DNA from: JANQOH01 sp965200095
Lineage (GTDB): Bacteria > Pseudomonadota > Alphaproteobacteria > UBA7887
DNA length: 64,000 bases
Direction of reading: 5' to 3'
Assembly (NCBI GenBank): GCA_965200095.1
Contig: OZ241350.1
Location: 1,550,001 to 1,614,000 of the forward strand
Shown here: piece by piece, positions 44,727-53,540 of the stretch
Layout of the letters: each line of letters starts with the position of its first letter
Position numbering within the stretch: the first letter of the stretch is position 1
Program-made: the position numbers and the translations under genes
The notes under the pieces: model-generated
What the model saw: only the letters and a program-made list of their open reading frames with translations
The model's database searches: none
What the model was told of the DNA's origin: nothing

Positions 44727-46163
44727 ATGGAGCAATGGTCGTTTCCCGCCGCCTACGACGAGGCGTATCTGCCCGCGCCCGATGCGCGCTACTGGTTTCC
44801 CGAACGCGAAACCGGAGATCCCGGCGCCCGCGAGGCGGCCATCGTCGCGCGTCTTCGCGCGGTCATGGAATACGCTTGGGACCGCGCGCCGTTCTACCGC
44901 CGCAAGTGGGACGAGGCGGGGGTTCACCCGAGTCACATCGTCTCGCTGGAGGCGTTCGAGAAGGTTCCCGTCGTGACCAAGGCGGAACTGCGCGCGGCGC
45001 AGGCGGCGCATCCGCCCTTCGGCGACTATCTCTGTATCCCGCCGCGCGAGGTGGGCTACATCCACGGGACTTCCGGCACCACCGGGCGACCGACGGCGTT
45101 CGGCATCGGGCGGGCCGACTGGCGGACGATCGCCAACGCTCATGCGCGCATCCTGTGGGCGATGGGGGTGCGCCCGGGCGACCGCGTGTTCGTCGCCGCC
45201 ATTTTCAGTCTCTATCTCGGTTCGTGGGGAGCGATGGCGGGCGCCGAGCGTCTGGGCTGCCAGGTTTTCCCCTTCGGCGCCGGCGCGCCGGGCATGACCG
45301 CGCGCGCCGCGTCGTGGCTCGCCGCGATGGGCGCCGACGCCTTCTACGCCACCCCGTCCTACGCGCTGCACCTCGCGGAGACCGCCCGCGCCGAAGGCTA
45401 CGACCCGCGTCGCTTCGGCATCCGGACCATGTTCTTCTCCGGCGAACCCGGCGCGTCGATCCCCGGCATCCGCGACCGCATCGTCGAGGCTTACGGCGCG
45501 CAAGTGTTCGACTGCGGGACGATGGCCGAGATGAGTCCCTTCATGAGCGCCGCCGGCGCGCGCGGCGGCGGCCCCGGAATGTTGCTCTGGCAAGACATGG
45601 TCTATCACGAACTCTGCGACCCCGAAACGTTCGCGCGGGCGCCTTACGGGGCGCAGGGAACGCCGGTGTATACGCATCTCGAACGCACGTCGCAGCCGAT
45701 GATCCGCCTGTTCTCCGGCGATCTCGCCCACTGGAGCGCCGGGCCGAGCCCCTGCGGGCGGACCTATCCGAGTTTCCCCGACGGGGTGTACGGGCGCATT
45801 GACGACATGTTCCAGGTGCGCGGCGAGAACATCTATCCCAGCGAGATCGACAAGGTGCTGAACGGCCTGGACGGCTATGCCGGCGAGCACCGCATCGTCG
45901 TCAGTCGGGAAAGCGCGATGGACGAGCTGCTGGTGCGCGTCGAGGCTCATGCGCCCGGGAGCGACGACGGGTCGGAGTCCTTCGCGCCCGCCTGCGCGGC
46001 GGCGCTGCGCAAGCTCCTCGGCGTGCGCGCCAGGGTGGAGGCGGTGGCGCCCGGAACCTTCCCGCGGACGGACTTCAAGGCGCGGCGGGTGATCGACGAC
46101 CGCGCCCTGTTCCGCGACATGGCGTCGCGTCTCCCCGCCGGACAGGCGGGCGCGCGGCGGTGA
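44727..46163 (+). CDS. PaaK-like acyl-CoA ligase, probably 2-hydroxyisobutyrate-CoA ligase
   Basis: A 478-residue AMP-forming ligase of the phenylacetate-CoA ligase group. It shows IHGTSGTTGRPT for ATP binding, the GEP motif in FFSGEPGASIPG, DDMFQVRGENIYPSEID and a C-terminal Lys in RTDFKARRV. Known 2-hydroxyisobutyrate-CoA ligases are of this group and about this length. Its position between the small mutase subunit and meaB argues that it makes the mutase substrate. Phenylacetate catabolism is unlikely, as no paa genes are present. It starts 1 bp after the hcmB-like stop. Confidence 0.85.
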   Translation: MEQWSFPAAYDEAYLPAPDARYWFPERETGDPGAREAAIVARLRAVMEYAWDRAPFYRRKWDEAGVHPSHIVSLEAFEKVPVVTKAELRAAQAAHPPFGDYLCIPPREVGYIHGTSGTTGRPTAFGIGRADWRTIANAHARILWAMGVRPGDRVFVAAIFSLYLGSWGAMAGAERLGCQVFPFGAGAPGMTARAASWLAAMGADAFYATPSYALHLAETARAEGYDPRRFGIRTMFFSGEPGASIPGIRDRIVEAYGAQVFDCGTMAEMSPFMSAAGARGGGPGMLLWQDMVYHELCDPETFARAPYGAQGTPVYTHLERTSQPMIRLFSGDLAHWSAGPSPCGRTYPSFPDGVYGRIDDMFQVRGENIYPSEIDKVLNGLDGYAGEHRIVVSRESAMDELLVRVEAHAPGSDDGSESFAPACAAALRKLLGVRARVEAVAPGTFPRTDFKARRVIDDRALFRDMASRLPAGQAGARR

Positions 46164-47119
46164 CGAAAGTCCCGGTTCCCTCGCGCGCGCTGGTTCCCGG
46201 GGTTCTGTCGGGGGACCGCCGCGCCCTCGCCCGGCTGATCAGCCGCGCCGAGGCGGGCGGGGAGGAATGCCGGCCCGCGCTCGCCGACCTCCACCGCCAC
46301 ACGGGCCGCGCCCACATCGTCGGCCTGACGGGCGTCCCGGGGTCGGGCAAATCGACTCTGGCGCGGGCGCTCGCCGGACATCTGCGCGACTCCGGGCGCA
46401 CCCTCGGCATTGTCGCGGTGGACCCGTCGAGCCCCTATTCCGGAGGCGCCATCCTCGGCGACCGCATCCGCATGGGGGCTCTGGCCGGCGACCCGGGCGT
46501 GTTTATCCGCTCGATGGCGTCGCGCGGGGCGCTCGGCGGTCTGGCGCGCGCCGCGCTCGACGCGGTGGACGCAATGGACGCCGCAGGGTTCGACATGGTG
46601 ATGATCGAGACCGTCGGGGTCGGCCAGGACGAGGTGGACATCGCGGGCGCCGCCGACACGACCGTGGTCGTTTCCGCTCCCGGCCTTGGCGACGACGTGC
46701 AGGCGCTGAAGGCCGGGGTGCTGGAAATCGCCGATATTCACGCGGTGAGCAAGGCCGACCGCCCCGAGGCGGACCGCGCCGTGAGCGAGTTGAAGCGCAT
46801 GTTGACGCTTGGCGCGGCGTCCGGCCGCCCGGTCCCCGTGGTGGCGACCAGCGCCGCCGCGGGCGCGGGCGTCGCCGGGCTGCTGGACGCGATCGACTCG
46901 CACCGCGCGTTCCTCGCGGACGGCGGGCGGCTGGCGCGCCGCCGTCGCCGCAACGCCGCGGCGCGCACCGTGAAGATCGCCGAGGACATCGTGCGGCGGC
47001 GCCACGCCGCCGGCGTCGCGAGCGAGACCGTGATCGACCGCGTCTGCGCCCGTGAGATCGACCCCCACGCCGCGGCGCAGATGCTGCTCGCGGCGCATGC
47101 GCAACAGGCGGAGCCATGA
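46160..47119 (+). CDS. meaB: B12-mutase chaperone GTPase MeaB
   Basis: A 319-residue G3E-family GTPase with the P-loop GVPGSGKST, the VDPSSPYSGGAILGDRIRM segment, IETVGVGQDEVD and the base-recognition motif SKAD. MeaB loads adenosylcobalamin into the mutase and ejects damaged cofactor, using GTP hydrolysis as a gate. The GTG at 46160 overlaps the ligase stop, and the stop overlaps the ATG of the large mutase subunit, so it is made together with its client. Confidence 0.95.
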   Translation: MTKVPVPSRALVPGVLSGDRRALARLISRAEAGGEECRPALADLHRHTGRAHIVGLTGVPGSGKSTLARALAGHLRDSGRTLGIVAVDPSSPYSGGAILGDRIRMGALAGDPGVFIRSMASRGALGGLARAALDAVDAMDAAGFDMVMIETVGVGQDEVDIAGAADTTVVVSAPGLGDDVQALKAGVLEIADIHAVSKADRPEADRAVSELKRMLTLGAASGRPVPVVATSAAAGAGVAGLLDAIDSHRAFLADGGRLARRRRRNAAARTVKIAEDIVRRRHAAGVASETVIDRVCAREIDPHAAAQMLLAAHAQQAEP

Positions 47120-48882
47120 CCGACACCGTAACCGATCCCGTAACCGACGCGGGAACCGACGAGACAAGCCGCGACGCGGCCGACGCCGGCGCGCGCGGCG
47201 CTTTCGACCGCGAGTCTCTCGCCCGCCTGGCCGGCGAGGTCGAGGACTGGGAGGCGGGCGAACTCGCGCGGGTTCTCGACCGGGCGCCGGAAGGAAAGAC
47301 GGACTACCGCACCGCCTCGGGTCTCGACCTCAGGCGCGTCTATACCGCGCTGGACGCAGCCGGGGCGCCGCTTGAGGATATCGGCTTGCCGGGGCGCTAT
47401 CCTTTCACCCGCGGGCCGTATCCGACGATGTATCGCGGGCGCCGCTGGACGATGCGCCAGATCGCCGGCTTCGGCACCGGCGCCGACACCAACCGCCGGT
47501 TCGAGTATCTGATCGCGCAGGGACAGACGGGGCTGTCAACCGATTTCGACATGCCCACGCTGATGGGCTACGACTCCGACCACCCCATGAGTCACGGCGA
47601 GGTGGGCCGCGAGGGAGTCGCGGTCGACACCATCGACGACATGGAGGCGCTGTTCGACGGCATCGACCTGCGCGACATTTCGGTGTCGATGACGATCAAC
47701 CCGTCCGCCTGGATCGTCTACGCCATGTATATCGCGCTGGCGCGGCGGCGCGGCTACGACCTGCACGCCCTGTCCGGCACCATCCAGGCCGACATCCTCA
47801 AGGAATACATGGCGCAGAAGGAGTGGATATTCCCCATCCGCCCGTCCGTGCGCCTGGTGCGCGACTGTATCGCCTGGGGCGCGCGCCACATGCGCCGGTT
47901 CAACCCCATAAACATTTCCGGCTACCATATTTCCGAAGCCGGCGCGACGGCGGTGCAGGAAGCCGCCTTCACCATGGCCAACACCATCGCCTATGTGGAG
48001 GAAGCGACCGCGGCGGGGCTGGACGTAGACGAGTTCGCCCCCCGCCTGTCGTTCTTTTTCGTCGCCCAGGCGGACTTGTTCGAGGAAGTGGCGAAGTTCC
48101 GCGCCGTGCGCCGCGTCTATGCGAAGATCATGAAGGAGCGCTTCGGCGCGAAAAAGCCCGAGTCCATGCGTCTGCGCTTCCATGCGCAGACGGCGGCGGC
48201 GACGCTGACGAAGCCCCAGCACCGGGTGAACCTCATGCGCACCGCCTTTCAGGCGCTCGCGGCGGTGCTCGGCGGCTGCCAGAGTCTGCACGCCAACGGC
48301 ATGGACGAAGCCTTCGCCATCCCCACCGAAGACGCGATGCGGCTCGCCCTGCGCACCCAGCAGGTCATTGCCGAGGAAACCAACGTGACGTCGGTGGTCG
48401 ATCCTCTCGGCGGCTCCTGGTTCGTCGAAACGCTCACCCGCGACATGGAGCGGCGGATATTCGGGATTCTCGACCGGGTGGACGAGATGGGCGGCGCGAT
48501 CGCGGCGATCGAGCGCGGCTGGTTCCAGCGCGAGATCGCCGACTCGGCCTACGATCAGGCGATCCGCAAGGCGAACGGCGAACGACCGGTCATCGGCGTG
48601 AACGCTTTCGTCGAGGAGGGGGAGGCCCCGGCGATCGAAACCCACCCCTACGACCCGGAGACCGAGCGCCGGCAGATCGAGAACCTGCGGCGTGTCCGTC
48701 GCGAACGCGACAACGCGAAGGTGGCGGCGCTTCTGGAGGAGCTTCGGCGCGTGGCCCGCGCCGAGAAGGAGAACATCATGCCCGTCACCATCGCGCTGGC
48801 GGACGCGCGCGCATCGATGGGCGAGATCGTGGAAACGCTCCGCGGCCTGTGGGGGAGTTACACCGAAACCCCGGTCTTCTGA
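47116..48882 (+). CDS. hcmA: Acyl-CoA mutase large subunit, probable 2-hydroxyisobutyryl-CoA mutase (HcmA)
   Basis: A 588-residue TIM-barrel subunit of the methylmalonyl-CoA mutase family, lacking the C-terminal B12 domain. The substrate region reads TMRQIAGFG (Ile116) and LSTDFDMPTLMG (Asp143). In true methylmalonyl-CoA mutases the first position is Tyr and the second Ala. In Aquincola 2-hydroxyisobutyryl-CoA mutase they are Ile90 and Asp117, with the same spacing of 27. The enzyme should convert 2-hydroxyisobutyryl-CoA to 3-hydroxybutyryl-CoA with B12 held by the subunit at 44312. The residue logic is strong; activity on related branched acids is possible. Confidence 0.88.
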   Translation: MTDTVTDPVTDAGTDETSRDAADAGARGAFDRESLARLAGEVEDWEAGELARVLDRAPEGKTDYRTASGLDLRRVYTALDAAGAPLEDIGLPGRYPFTRGPYPTMYRGRRWTMRQIAGFGTGADTNRRFEYLIAQGQTGLSTDFDMPTLMGYDSDHPMSHGEVGREGVAVDTIDDMEALFDGIDLRDISVSMTINPSAWIVYAMYIALARRRGYDLHALSGTIQADILKEYMAQKEWIFPIRPSVRLVRDCIAWGARHMRRFNPINISGYHISEAGATAVQEAAFTMANTIAYVEEATAAGLDVDEFAPRLSFFFVAQADLFEEVAKFRAVRRVYAKIMKERFGAKKPESMRLRFHAQTAAATLTKPQHRVNLMRTAFQALAAVLGGCQSLHANGMDEAFAIPTEDAMRLALRTQQVIAEETNVTSVVDPLGGSWFVETLTRDMERRIFGILDRVDEMGGAIAAIERGWFQREIADSAYDQAIRKANGERPVIGVNAFVEEGEAPAIETHPYDPETERRQIENLRRVRRERDNAKVAALLEELRRVARAEKENIMPVTIALADARASMGEIVETLRGLWGSYTETPVF

Positions 48883-49100
48883 GACGGCGCTGCCAGGGTT
48901 CCCCGGTTCCGGCAGGGAAAACGGGATCCTCTTCGACAGACGTATCGCGACTTCTGCACAAGACCCGGATTTTTTGGGGTCCGGTCGCGGCTCGGCGGTT
49001 GCCGGTTCGGCTCGACTTCCGGCGGCGTCGCGAGGCGTCGACGGGATGACCGGGCGAGCGCCTCGATTCGATCCGGCTTGTCGTTGTCCGGACATATTCG

Positions 49101-49664
49101 TTCCGCGAAGAGCGTGTGAGGAAATTGGGCAACTGTCATTATGACGTTTGGGGCGCCAGGAAAACGGCCCTGTGCAGGAAAATAAAGCCGTAACAATACT
49201 TCGTCATTCCCGCGAAAGCGGGAATCTGTTGCGGCGTTTCCGCAATAAAACGGGCCGATATGGCGGACGGCCGCCTCCAGATTCCCGCTTTCGCGGGAAT
49301 GACGAGTATTTGTAAATCTGTCCGATTCCTTCACATGCTCGAAAGCGGGAATCCAGAGCGGCCGTCCGAAAGACTCTCCAATGTTTTTCTTGTGGAAGCG
49401 CCAGACTTGATTCTCGCTTTCGAGCATGTGAAGAAATCGGGCGTCTCTAATCGTGACAGCCGGATCGCTGAAATAAGGGCATTGTAAACGACAATAACCA
49501 CCGAATAGTACTTCGTCATTCCCGCGAAAGCGGGAATCTGGAGGCGGCCGTCCGCTATATCGACCCGTTTTTATTACGGAAACGCCGCAACAGATTCCCG
49601 CTTTCGCGGGAATGACGAAGAGTGGTGGGGCTTTTCAATTTCTTCACACACTCGAAAGCGGGAA
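49101..49664. repeat. Repeat cluster 3 downstream of the mutase unit
   Basis: The 1133-bp stretch between the mutase gene and the lipoprotein gene contains the third repeat cluster. It has two palindromic elements of 103 and 104 bp, 49202-49304 and 49514-49617, whose cores are in opposite orientation, plus an inverted spacer copy (about 49423-49513). Outer ends again carry inverted GTGTGaAGAAATTG-like sequences (about 49110-49126 left, 49636-49650 right). Bases 48883-49100 hold nothing recognisable. Short ORFs here translate the repeat and are not genes. Confidence 0.85.
49330..49432. repeat. Divergent palindromic element with 18-bp arms
   Basis: TTCACATGCTCGAAAGCG (49330-49347) is exactly repeated in reverse complement at 49415-49432. 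Between them lies an unrelated core of 67 bp that partly mimics the usual element (CGGGAATCC and GGCCGTCC). It looks like a diverged family member inside cluster 3. Confidence 0.8.
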
Positions 49665-50015
49665 TTACCGACGCAGGGGGCGGATTCTCGCAATTCCGTC
49701 ACGCATTGTCATGCTCCGACGGCGGGTTCGGAAACGCCGTAAGGCGCCGGGAACGCGATCCTGCCGCAGGCGAAACCGGTCATGCAGAGGTCTCGTATAG
49801 AAATCCGTCCGAAATCACTCGAAGGACCCTGGCGAGAGGCGCCGGGCGGCGACGAAGACGTCGGCTTCACGGTCGTTCGGTTGCACGGGCGCGTGCGACA
49901 CGGTCCGGGTCGCGCCGGCGCGCCGCGGCCGGCTATGGTTCTCGCGCGCGCCGTGTGCGATAGTGGCCGCGTTACACCGGCCGGAAGCGGCCGGCATCGC
50001 GAAGAGGACAGACGG
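49665..50015. other. 351-bp region without genes, with a leader hairpin
   Basis: No convincing coding sequence is seen. Near its end a 7-bp stem (CCGGCCG 49977-49983, CGGCCGG 49988-49994, loop GAAG) lies 21 bp before the lipoprotein ATG and would fall in its mRNA leader. No clear promoter boxes could be assigned. Confidence 0.5.
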
Positions 50016-50498
50016 ATGAAAAGGTCGATATCCGGAACCGCCGCGGCGCTGGGCCTGACGCTGGCGCTTGGCGGTTGCCTGGGGGACGCGGGCCAGAAGG
50101 AAACCGCGGGCGGGCTGATCGGCGCCGCGATCGGCGGCCTCGCCGGGTCGCAGATCGGCGACGGGACCGGGCAGCTGGTGGCGGTCGGCGCGGGCGCCGT
50201 CCTCGGCGCCATGATGGGCAGCGAGATCGGGCGGTCGCTCGACAAGGCCGACCAGCTGTACGCCGCGCAGAACTACCAGCAGACGCTCGAAAGCGCGCCG
50301 ACGGGGCAGACCTCCGAGTGGGTGAACCCGGACACCGGGCACAGCGGCACCCACACGCCGACGCGCACCTATCAAAGCGACAACGGTCAGTATTGCCGCG
50401 AGTTCCAGCAGACGGTGACCATCGGCGGGCGGACCGAAGAAGCCTACGGGCGCGCCTGCCGCGGAGAGGACGGCGCCTGGCGGATCGTCAGCGGCTGA
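50016..50498 (+). CDS. Glycine-zipper outer-membrane lipoprotein (17-kDa antigen-like)
   Basis: A 160-residue lipoprotein. The signal peptide ends in a lipobox LALGGC, with the modified Cys at about residue 21. A glycine-zipper membrane segment (GGLIGAAIGGLAGSQIGDG and GAGAVLGAMMGSEIG) follows, then a C-terminal domain with CREFQQTVTIGG and a final Cys-x-W pattern. This matches the Rickettsia 17-kDa surface antigen family of small outer-membrane proteins. The ATG at 50016 directly precedes a normal lysine/arginine start. It is monocistronic and converges on the next gene. Confidence 0.88.
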   Translation: MKRSISGTAAALGLTLALGGCLGDAGQKETAGGLIGAAIGGLAGSQIGDGTGQLVAVGAGAVLGAMMGSEIGRSLDKADQLYAAQNYQQTLESAPTGQTSEWVNPDTGHSGTHTPTRTYQSDNGQYCREFQQTVTIGGRTEEAYGRACRGEDGAWRIVSG

Positions 50499-50581
50499 AC
50501 GCCGCGCCGCCGCGCTCGCGAGAAACCGGCGAAGTCCCCCGAACCGGTCCCGGTCGCCCCCGGGGGCGCCGGCGCGCGGGT

Positions 50582-51133
50582 TCAGCGTCGCAGGGTCGAG
50601 CGCACTGCGTGAAGGACCAGATGCAGGGCGCCGCCGCCGGCCAATGCGATGGCGGTGTTGCGCAGGAGCTCCCTGGCGTATTCGTCCTGCGGCGCGGAGC
50701 CGAAAAAGGCGAACCAGAGGCAAAGCGCCACGAACAGGGCCGCGAAACCGCTCCCGCAAAACAACATGACCGCCGCCAGGCGATGGCGCCGTAGCGCCGC
50801 CGCCTCGTCGATCTGCAATTTCCGGGCGCGCAGTTCCTCTTTCGCCTTGACCCGGCGTTCCCGCGCCTCGGCGCGCTGCGTCCGCCCCCGGGCTTTCACC
50901 TCGGCGCGGCGAACTTTCGCTTCGACCAAGCGCGCCTGCGCTTCGGTCAGCCGTGTCCGCGCGTCGGCGCGGCGGCTTTCCGCATCGAGCGTTCGGCCCG
51001 CAACGCCCCACGGCCCGGCGCCCGACTCCCCGGTTTTCTCCGCGGCGCCGGCGGCTGCGGGAGGCGGCGTCTCCCCTTCCGCCGCCTTTCCGGGCGGGTC
51101 GTCCCTGCGCGCGCCGTGGTCCGTGTCCGCCAT
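50582..51133 (-). CDS. Small membrane protein with long charged helix
   Basis: I do not recognise a family. The 183 residues divide into a Pro/Ala/Gly-rich N-terminus, a highly charged Arg/Glu/Ala helix (about 45-115, probable coiled coil) and two hydrophobic segments (about 118-140 and 155-173). This suggests a membrane protein with a cytoplasmic helical arm. Codon use matches neighbouring genes, and a GGGAG lies before the ATG at 51133, supporting a real gene. It sits downstream of gloA and lpxB in the same direction. Confidence 0.6.
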   Translation of the reverse strand: MADTDHGARRDDPPGKAAEGETPPPAAAGAAEKTGESGAGPWGVAGRTLDAESRRADARTRLTEAQARLVEAKVRRAEVKARGRTQRAEARERRVKAKEELRARKLQIDEAAALRRHRLAAVMLFCGSGFAALFVALCLWFAFFGSAPQDEYARELLRNTAIALAGGGALHLVLHAVRSTLRR

Positions 51134-51149
51134 GTTCCGCGCTCCCGGT

Positions 51150-51554
51150 TCAGGCTCTGCCGACGAGCTCGATCTTGTAACCGTCGGGGTCCTCGATAAA
51201 GGCGATGGGCGTGGAGCCGTGCTTCATCGGCCCCGGTTCGCGCACGACCTTCACGCCGCGCGCCCTGAGCGCCGCGCACGCGGCATAGACATCGGGAACG
51301 CCGAGGGCGATGTGGCCGTAGCCGGAACCGGGGTCGTAGGGATCGGCCCGGTCCCAGTTACAGGTGAGCTCGATCACGGTATGGCTTTCCTCGGCGCCGT
51401 AGCCGACGAAGGCGAGGGTGAAACGGCCGGAGGGGAAGTCGTTTCGGCGCAGGAGCTTCATCCCCAGGCCTTCGGTATAGAAGAGGATCGACGCGTCGAG
51501 GTCCTTCACCCGGAGCATCGTGTGCAACATGCGGAATTCAGGGGCGTCGGGCAT
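51150..51554 (-). CDS. gloA: Lactoylglutathione lyase (glyoxalase I)
   Basis: A 134-residue glyoxalase I with the four metal ligands in normal context: His11 (MLHTMLRV), Glu in VIELTCNW, His in GYGHIALGV and Glu in GYKIELVG. It converts the methylglyoxal-glutathione adduct to S-lactoylglutathione. The short bacterial form without the extra loops suggests a nickel-type enzyme. Its start overlaps the end of lpxB by 17 bp, so it is probably read from the envelope operon transcript. Confidence 0.93.
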   Translation of the reverse strand: MPDAPEFRMLHTMLRVKDLDASILFYTEGLGMKLLRRNDFPSGRFTLAFVGYGAEESHTVIELTCNWDRADPYDPGSGYGHIALGVPDVYAACAALRARGVKVVREPGPMKHGSTPIAFIEDPDGYKIELVGRA

Positions 51555-52722
51555 CGGTGTCCCTCCTCCTTTCGCCGATCGCGTCGAAAACGACTTCCGC
51601 GGCGCGCTCGCTCGGCGTCGCGCTTCCGTCGGGCCGGCGGAGCGCCGCTACGGCGTCGTCCATCGCCGCAATCTGGTCCGCGCGCGCGCGCGGATCAACG
51701 AATAGTTTTTCGACCTGCCGGGCGATCTCGTCGGGCGCACAGGCCGATTGCAGCAGTTCGGGAACCGCGCGGCGGCCGAGCACGAGGTTCACGAGGCCGA
51801 AAAAGGGCGCGCGCACCAGCCGGCGCGCGATCGCATGGGTGAGCGGCGCGACCCGGTAGCAGACGACCATCGGCGTTCGCGCCGCCGCGAGTTCGAGCGT
51901 CACCGTGCCCGAAGTGGCGAGGGCGACATCGGCGGCGGCCAGCGCGGCGGCGCGTTCGGCCGGGTCGCGGACGACCGCCGGCGGCGTCGGCCAGGGCGCG
52001 CCCGCCACGGCGTCCGCCACGGCGGGAACCGCGGCGGTGACCACGCGCAGGCCCGGAAGCCGCGCTGCCACACGCGCGACGGCGGCGAGATAGACCGGGA
52101 GCAGGCGCCGCACTTCTCCGGCGCGGCTCCCCGGCAACACCGCGAGAAGCGGCGCGTCGTGCGCGACCCCCCGGCGGCTGCGGAAACCGGCGGCGTCCGG
52201 CGTTTCGGATCGCGCCGCCGCCGGATGCCCGACCCAGGTGCACGACAGCCCCTCGCGCTCGAACCATGGCGGCTCGAACGGCAACAGGGCCAGGAGATGG
52301 TCGTAAAGCCGGGCAAGCGTTTTCGCCCGGGCGGCCCGCCAGGCCCACACGGTGGGCGCGACGTAATGGATGAGAGGGGCGTCGACGCCGCGCAGCCGGC
52401 GCGCGAGCGGGGTGTTGAAACCGGGCGAGTCGATCGTGACGACCGCGTCGGGCCGGCGGTCGCGGACCGCCGCGGCGGTCTGTCGCAGGCGTCCGTACAA
52501 GCGCGGGATCCTCGGCAGCACCTCGACGAGGCCCATGGTCGACAGGTCGGACATGGGGAAAAGACTGTCGAGACCGGCTTCCGTCATGCGCTCGCCGCCG
52601 ACGCCGGCGAAGGCGACCCGCCCCGCCGCCGCCTTGCGCAACGCGGCCATGAGACCGGCGCCGAGCAGGTCGCCCGAAGGTTCGCCGGCGACGAGAAAGA
52701 CCAGCGGCGGGGCGGCGGTCAC
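51538..52722 (-). CDS. lpxB: Lipid-A-disaccharide synthase
   Basis: A 394-residue GT-B glycosyltransferase that joins UDP-2,3-diacylglucosamine and lipid X. Motifs: VAGEPSGDLLGA at the start, the DSPGFN segment, HYVAPTVWAWR, LPGSRAGEV and SGTVTLELA. The start GTG at 52722 overlaps the lpxI stop as GTGA, and the AGEPSGD motif begins 11 residues in, as in the family. It ends the lipid A gene run; the next gene is gloA. Confidence 0.95.
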   Translation of the reverse strand: MTAAPPLVFLVAGEPSGDLLGAGLMAALRKAAAGRVAFAGVGGERMTEAGLDSLFPMSDLSTMGLVEVLPRIPRLYGRLRQTAAAVRDRRPDAVVTIDSPGFNTPLARRLRGVDAPLIHYVAPTVWAWRAARAKTLARLYDHLLALLPFEPPWFEREGLSCTWVGHPAAARSETPDAAGFRSRRGVAHDAPLLAVLPGSRAGEVRRLLPVYLAAVARVAARLPGLRVVTAAVPAVADAVAGAPWPTPPAVVRDPAERAAALAAADVALATSGTVTLELAAARTPMVVCYRVAPLTHAIARRLVRAPFFGLVNLVLGRRAVPELLQSACAPDEIARQVEKLFVDPRARADQIAAMDDAVAALRRPDGSATPSERAAEVVFDAIGERRRDTDARRP

Positions 52723-53540
52723 GGTGCCGGCTCGACGCCGTAGAGGAACAGACGCGCCCGGTCGGCGGCGTCGATCGTGCGCGCGCGTTCGAGGATCAGG
52801 GTCGCGCCCGCCTCGACGGCGGCGCCCGCGAAACCGGCGTCGGCCATTGCCTGCGCGGTCGCCGGGCCGATGGCCGGCAGATCGACCCGGCGGTCCTGTC
52901 CGGGTTTCGAGCATTTCACCAGGACTGCGCCGCCCCCGGGGCGTTGCAGCGCGCCGCAACGCGCGATCAGCGCGTCGGTGCCTTCCGCTCCCTCGACCCC
53001 GAGGACCGCGCCGTTCTGCACGCAGGCGGCCTGTCCCACGTCATGGGGGCCGAGAGCCGCCAACACCGCAACCCCGCGCGCGATGTCGGCGCGCGCGGCG
53101 CGTCCGGGGCGCACGGCGCCGACGGCGCCCGCGCCGACCACGAGTCCCGGAGCGACCGAATGGGCGCCGACGACGCGGAAACCTTCGCTTTCGAATTCGC
53201 GGACGGCGAAGGAGAGCAGCGAATCGTCGCCGCGGTCGGCCGCCAGCAAGCGGGGCAACATACGGACCGCGCGCCAGTCCAGGGAGACGCGGGACCAGTC
53301 GGGCCGCGACGCGGCGCCTGCGAGGACGACCTCCTCGACATCGGCGCGTTTCAGGAAGTCGAGAATGCGCCCGAAAGCGCCGGGGGCGGCCCACAGATGC
53401 GGGACTCCCTCCACCGTGGCCGCGTCGGTCATGCCGTCGATGGCGACGACCGTCACCTCGCGCCCGGCGCGGCGGGCGGCGCCGACGAGCTCGCGCGGCA
53501 GGGCGCCGGCGCCGGCGAGCACGCCGAGCCTATTCGGCAC
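52719..53540 (-). CDS. lpxI: UDP-2,3-diacylglucosamine pyrophosphatase LpxI
   Basis: A 273-residue protein of the LpxI family (formerly DUF1009), which replaces LpxH in alphaproteobacteria. Visible features are LGVLAGAGALPRE at the start, the GQAACVQNGAVLGVEGAEGTDALI region and KCSKPGQDRRVDLPAIGP near the C-terminal catalytic region with Asp. It makes 2,3-diacylglucosamine-1-phosphate (lipid X). The GTG at 53540 lies 11 bp inside lpxA and directly precedes the first strand. It lies between lpxA and lpxB, where its product is used. Confidence 0.94.
   Translation of the reverse strand: MPNRLGVLAGAGALPRELVGAARRAGREVTVVAIDGMTDAATVEGVPHLWAAPGAFGRILDFLKRADVEEVVLAGAASRPDWSRVSLDWRAVRMLPRLLAADRGDDSLLSFAVREFESEGFRVVGAHSVAPGLVVGAGAVGAVRPGRAARADIARGVAVLAALGPHDVGQAACVQNGAVLGVEGAEGTDALIARCGALQRPGGGAVLVKCSKPGQDRRVDLPAIGPATAQAMADAGFAGAAVEAGATLILERARTIDAADRARLFLYGVEPAP

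Noticed and set aside
50555..50568. Terminator in the convergent gap (CGCCCCC/GGGGGCG)
   Set aside because: The palindrome has no separate loop and no T-tract; in DNA this GC-rich such motifs are common. It is left uncalled.
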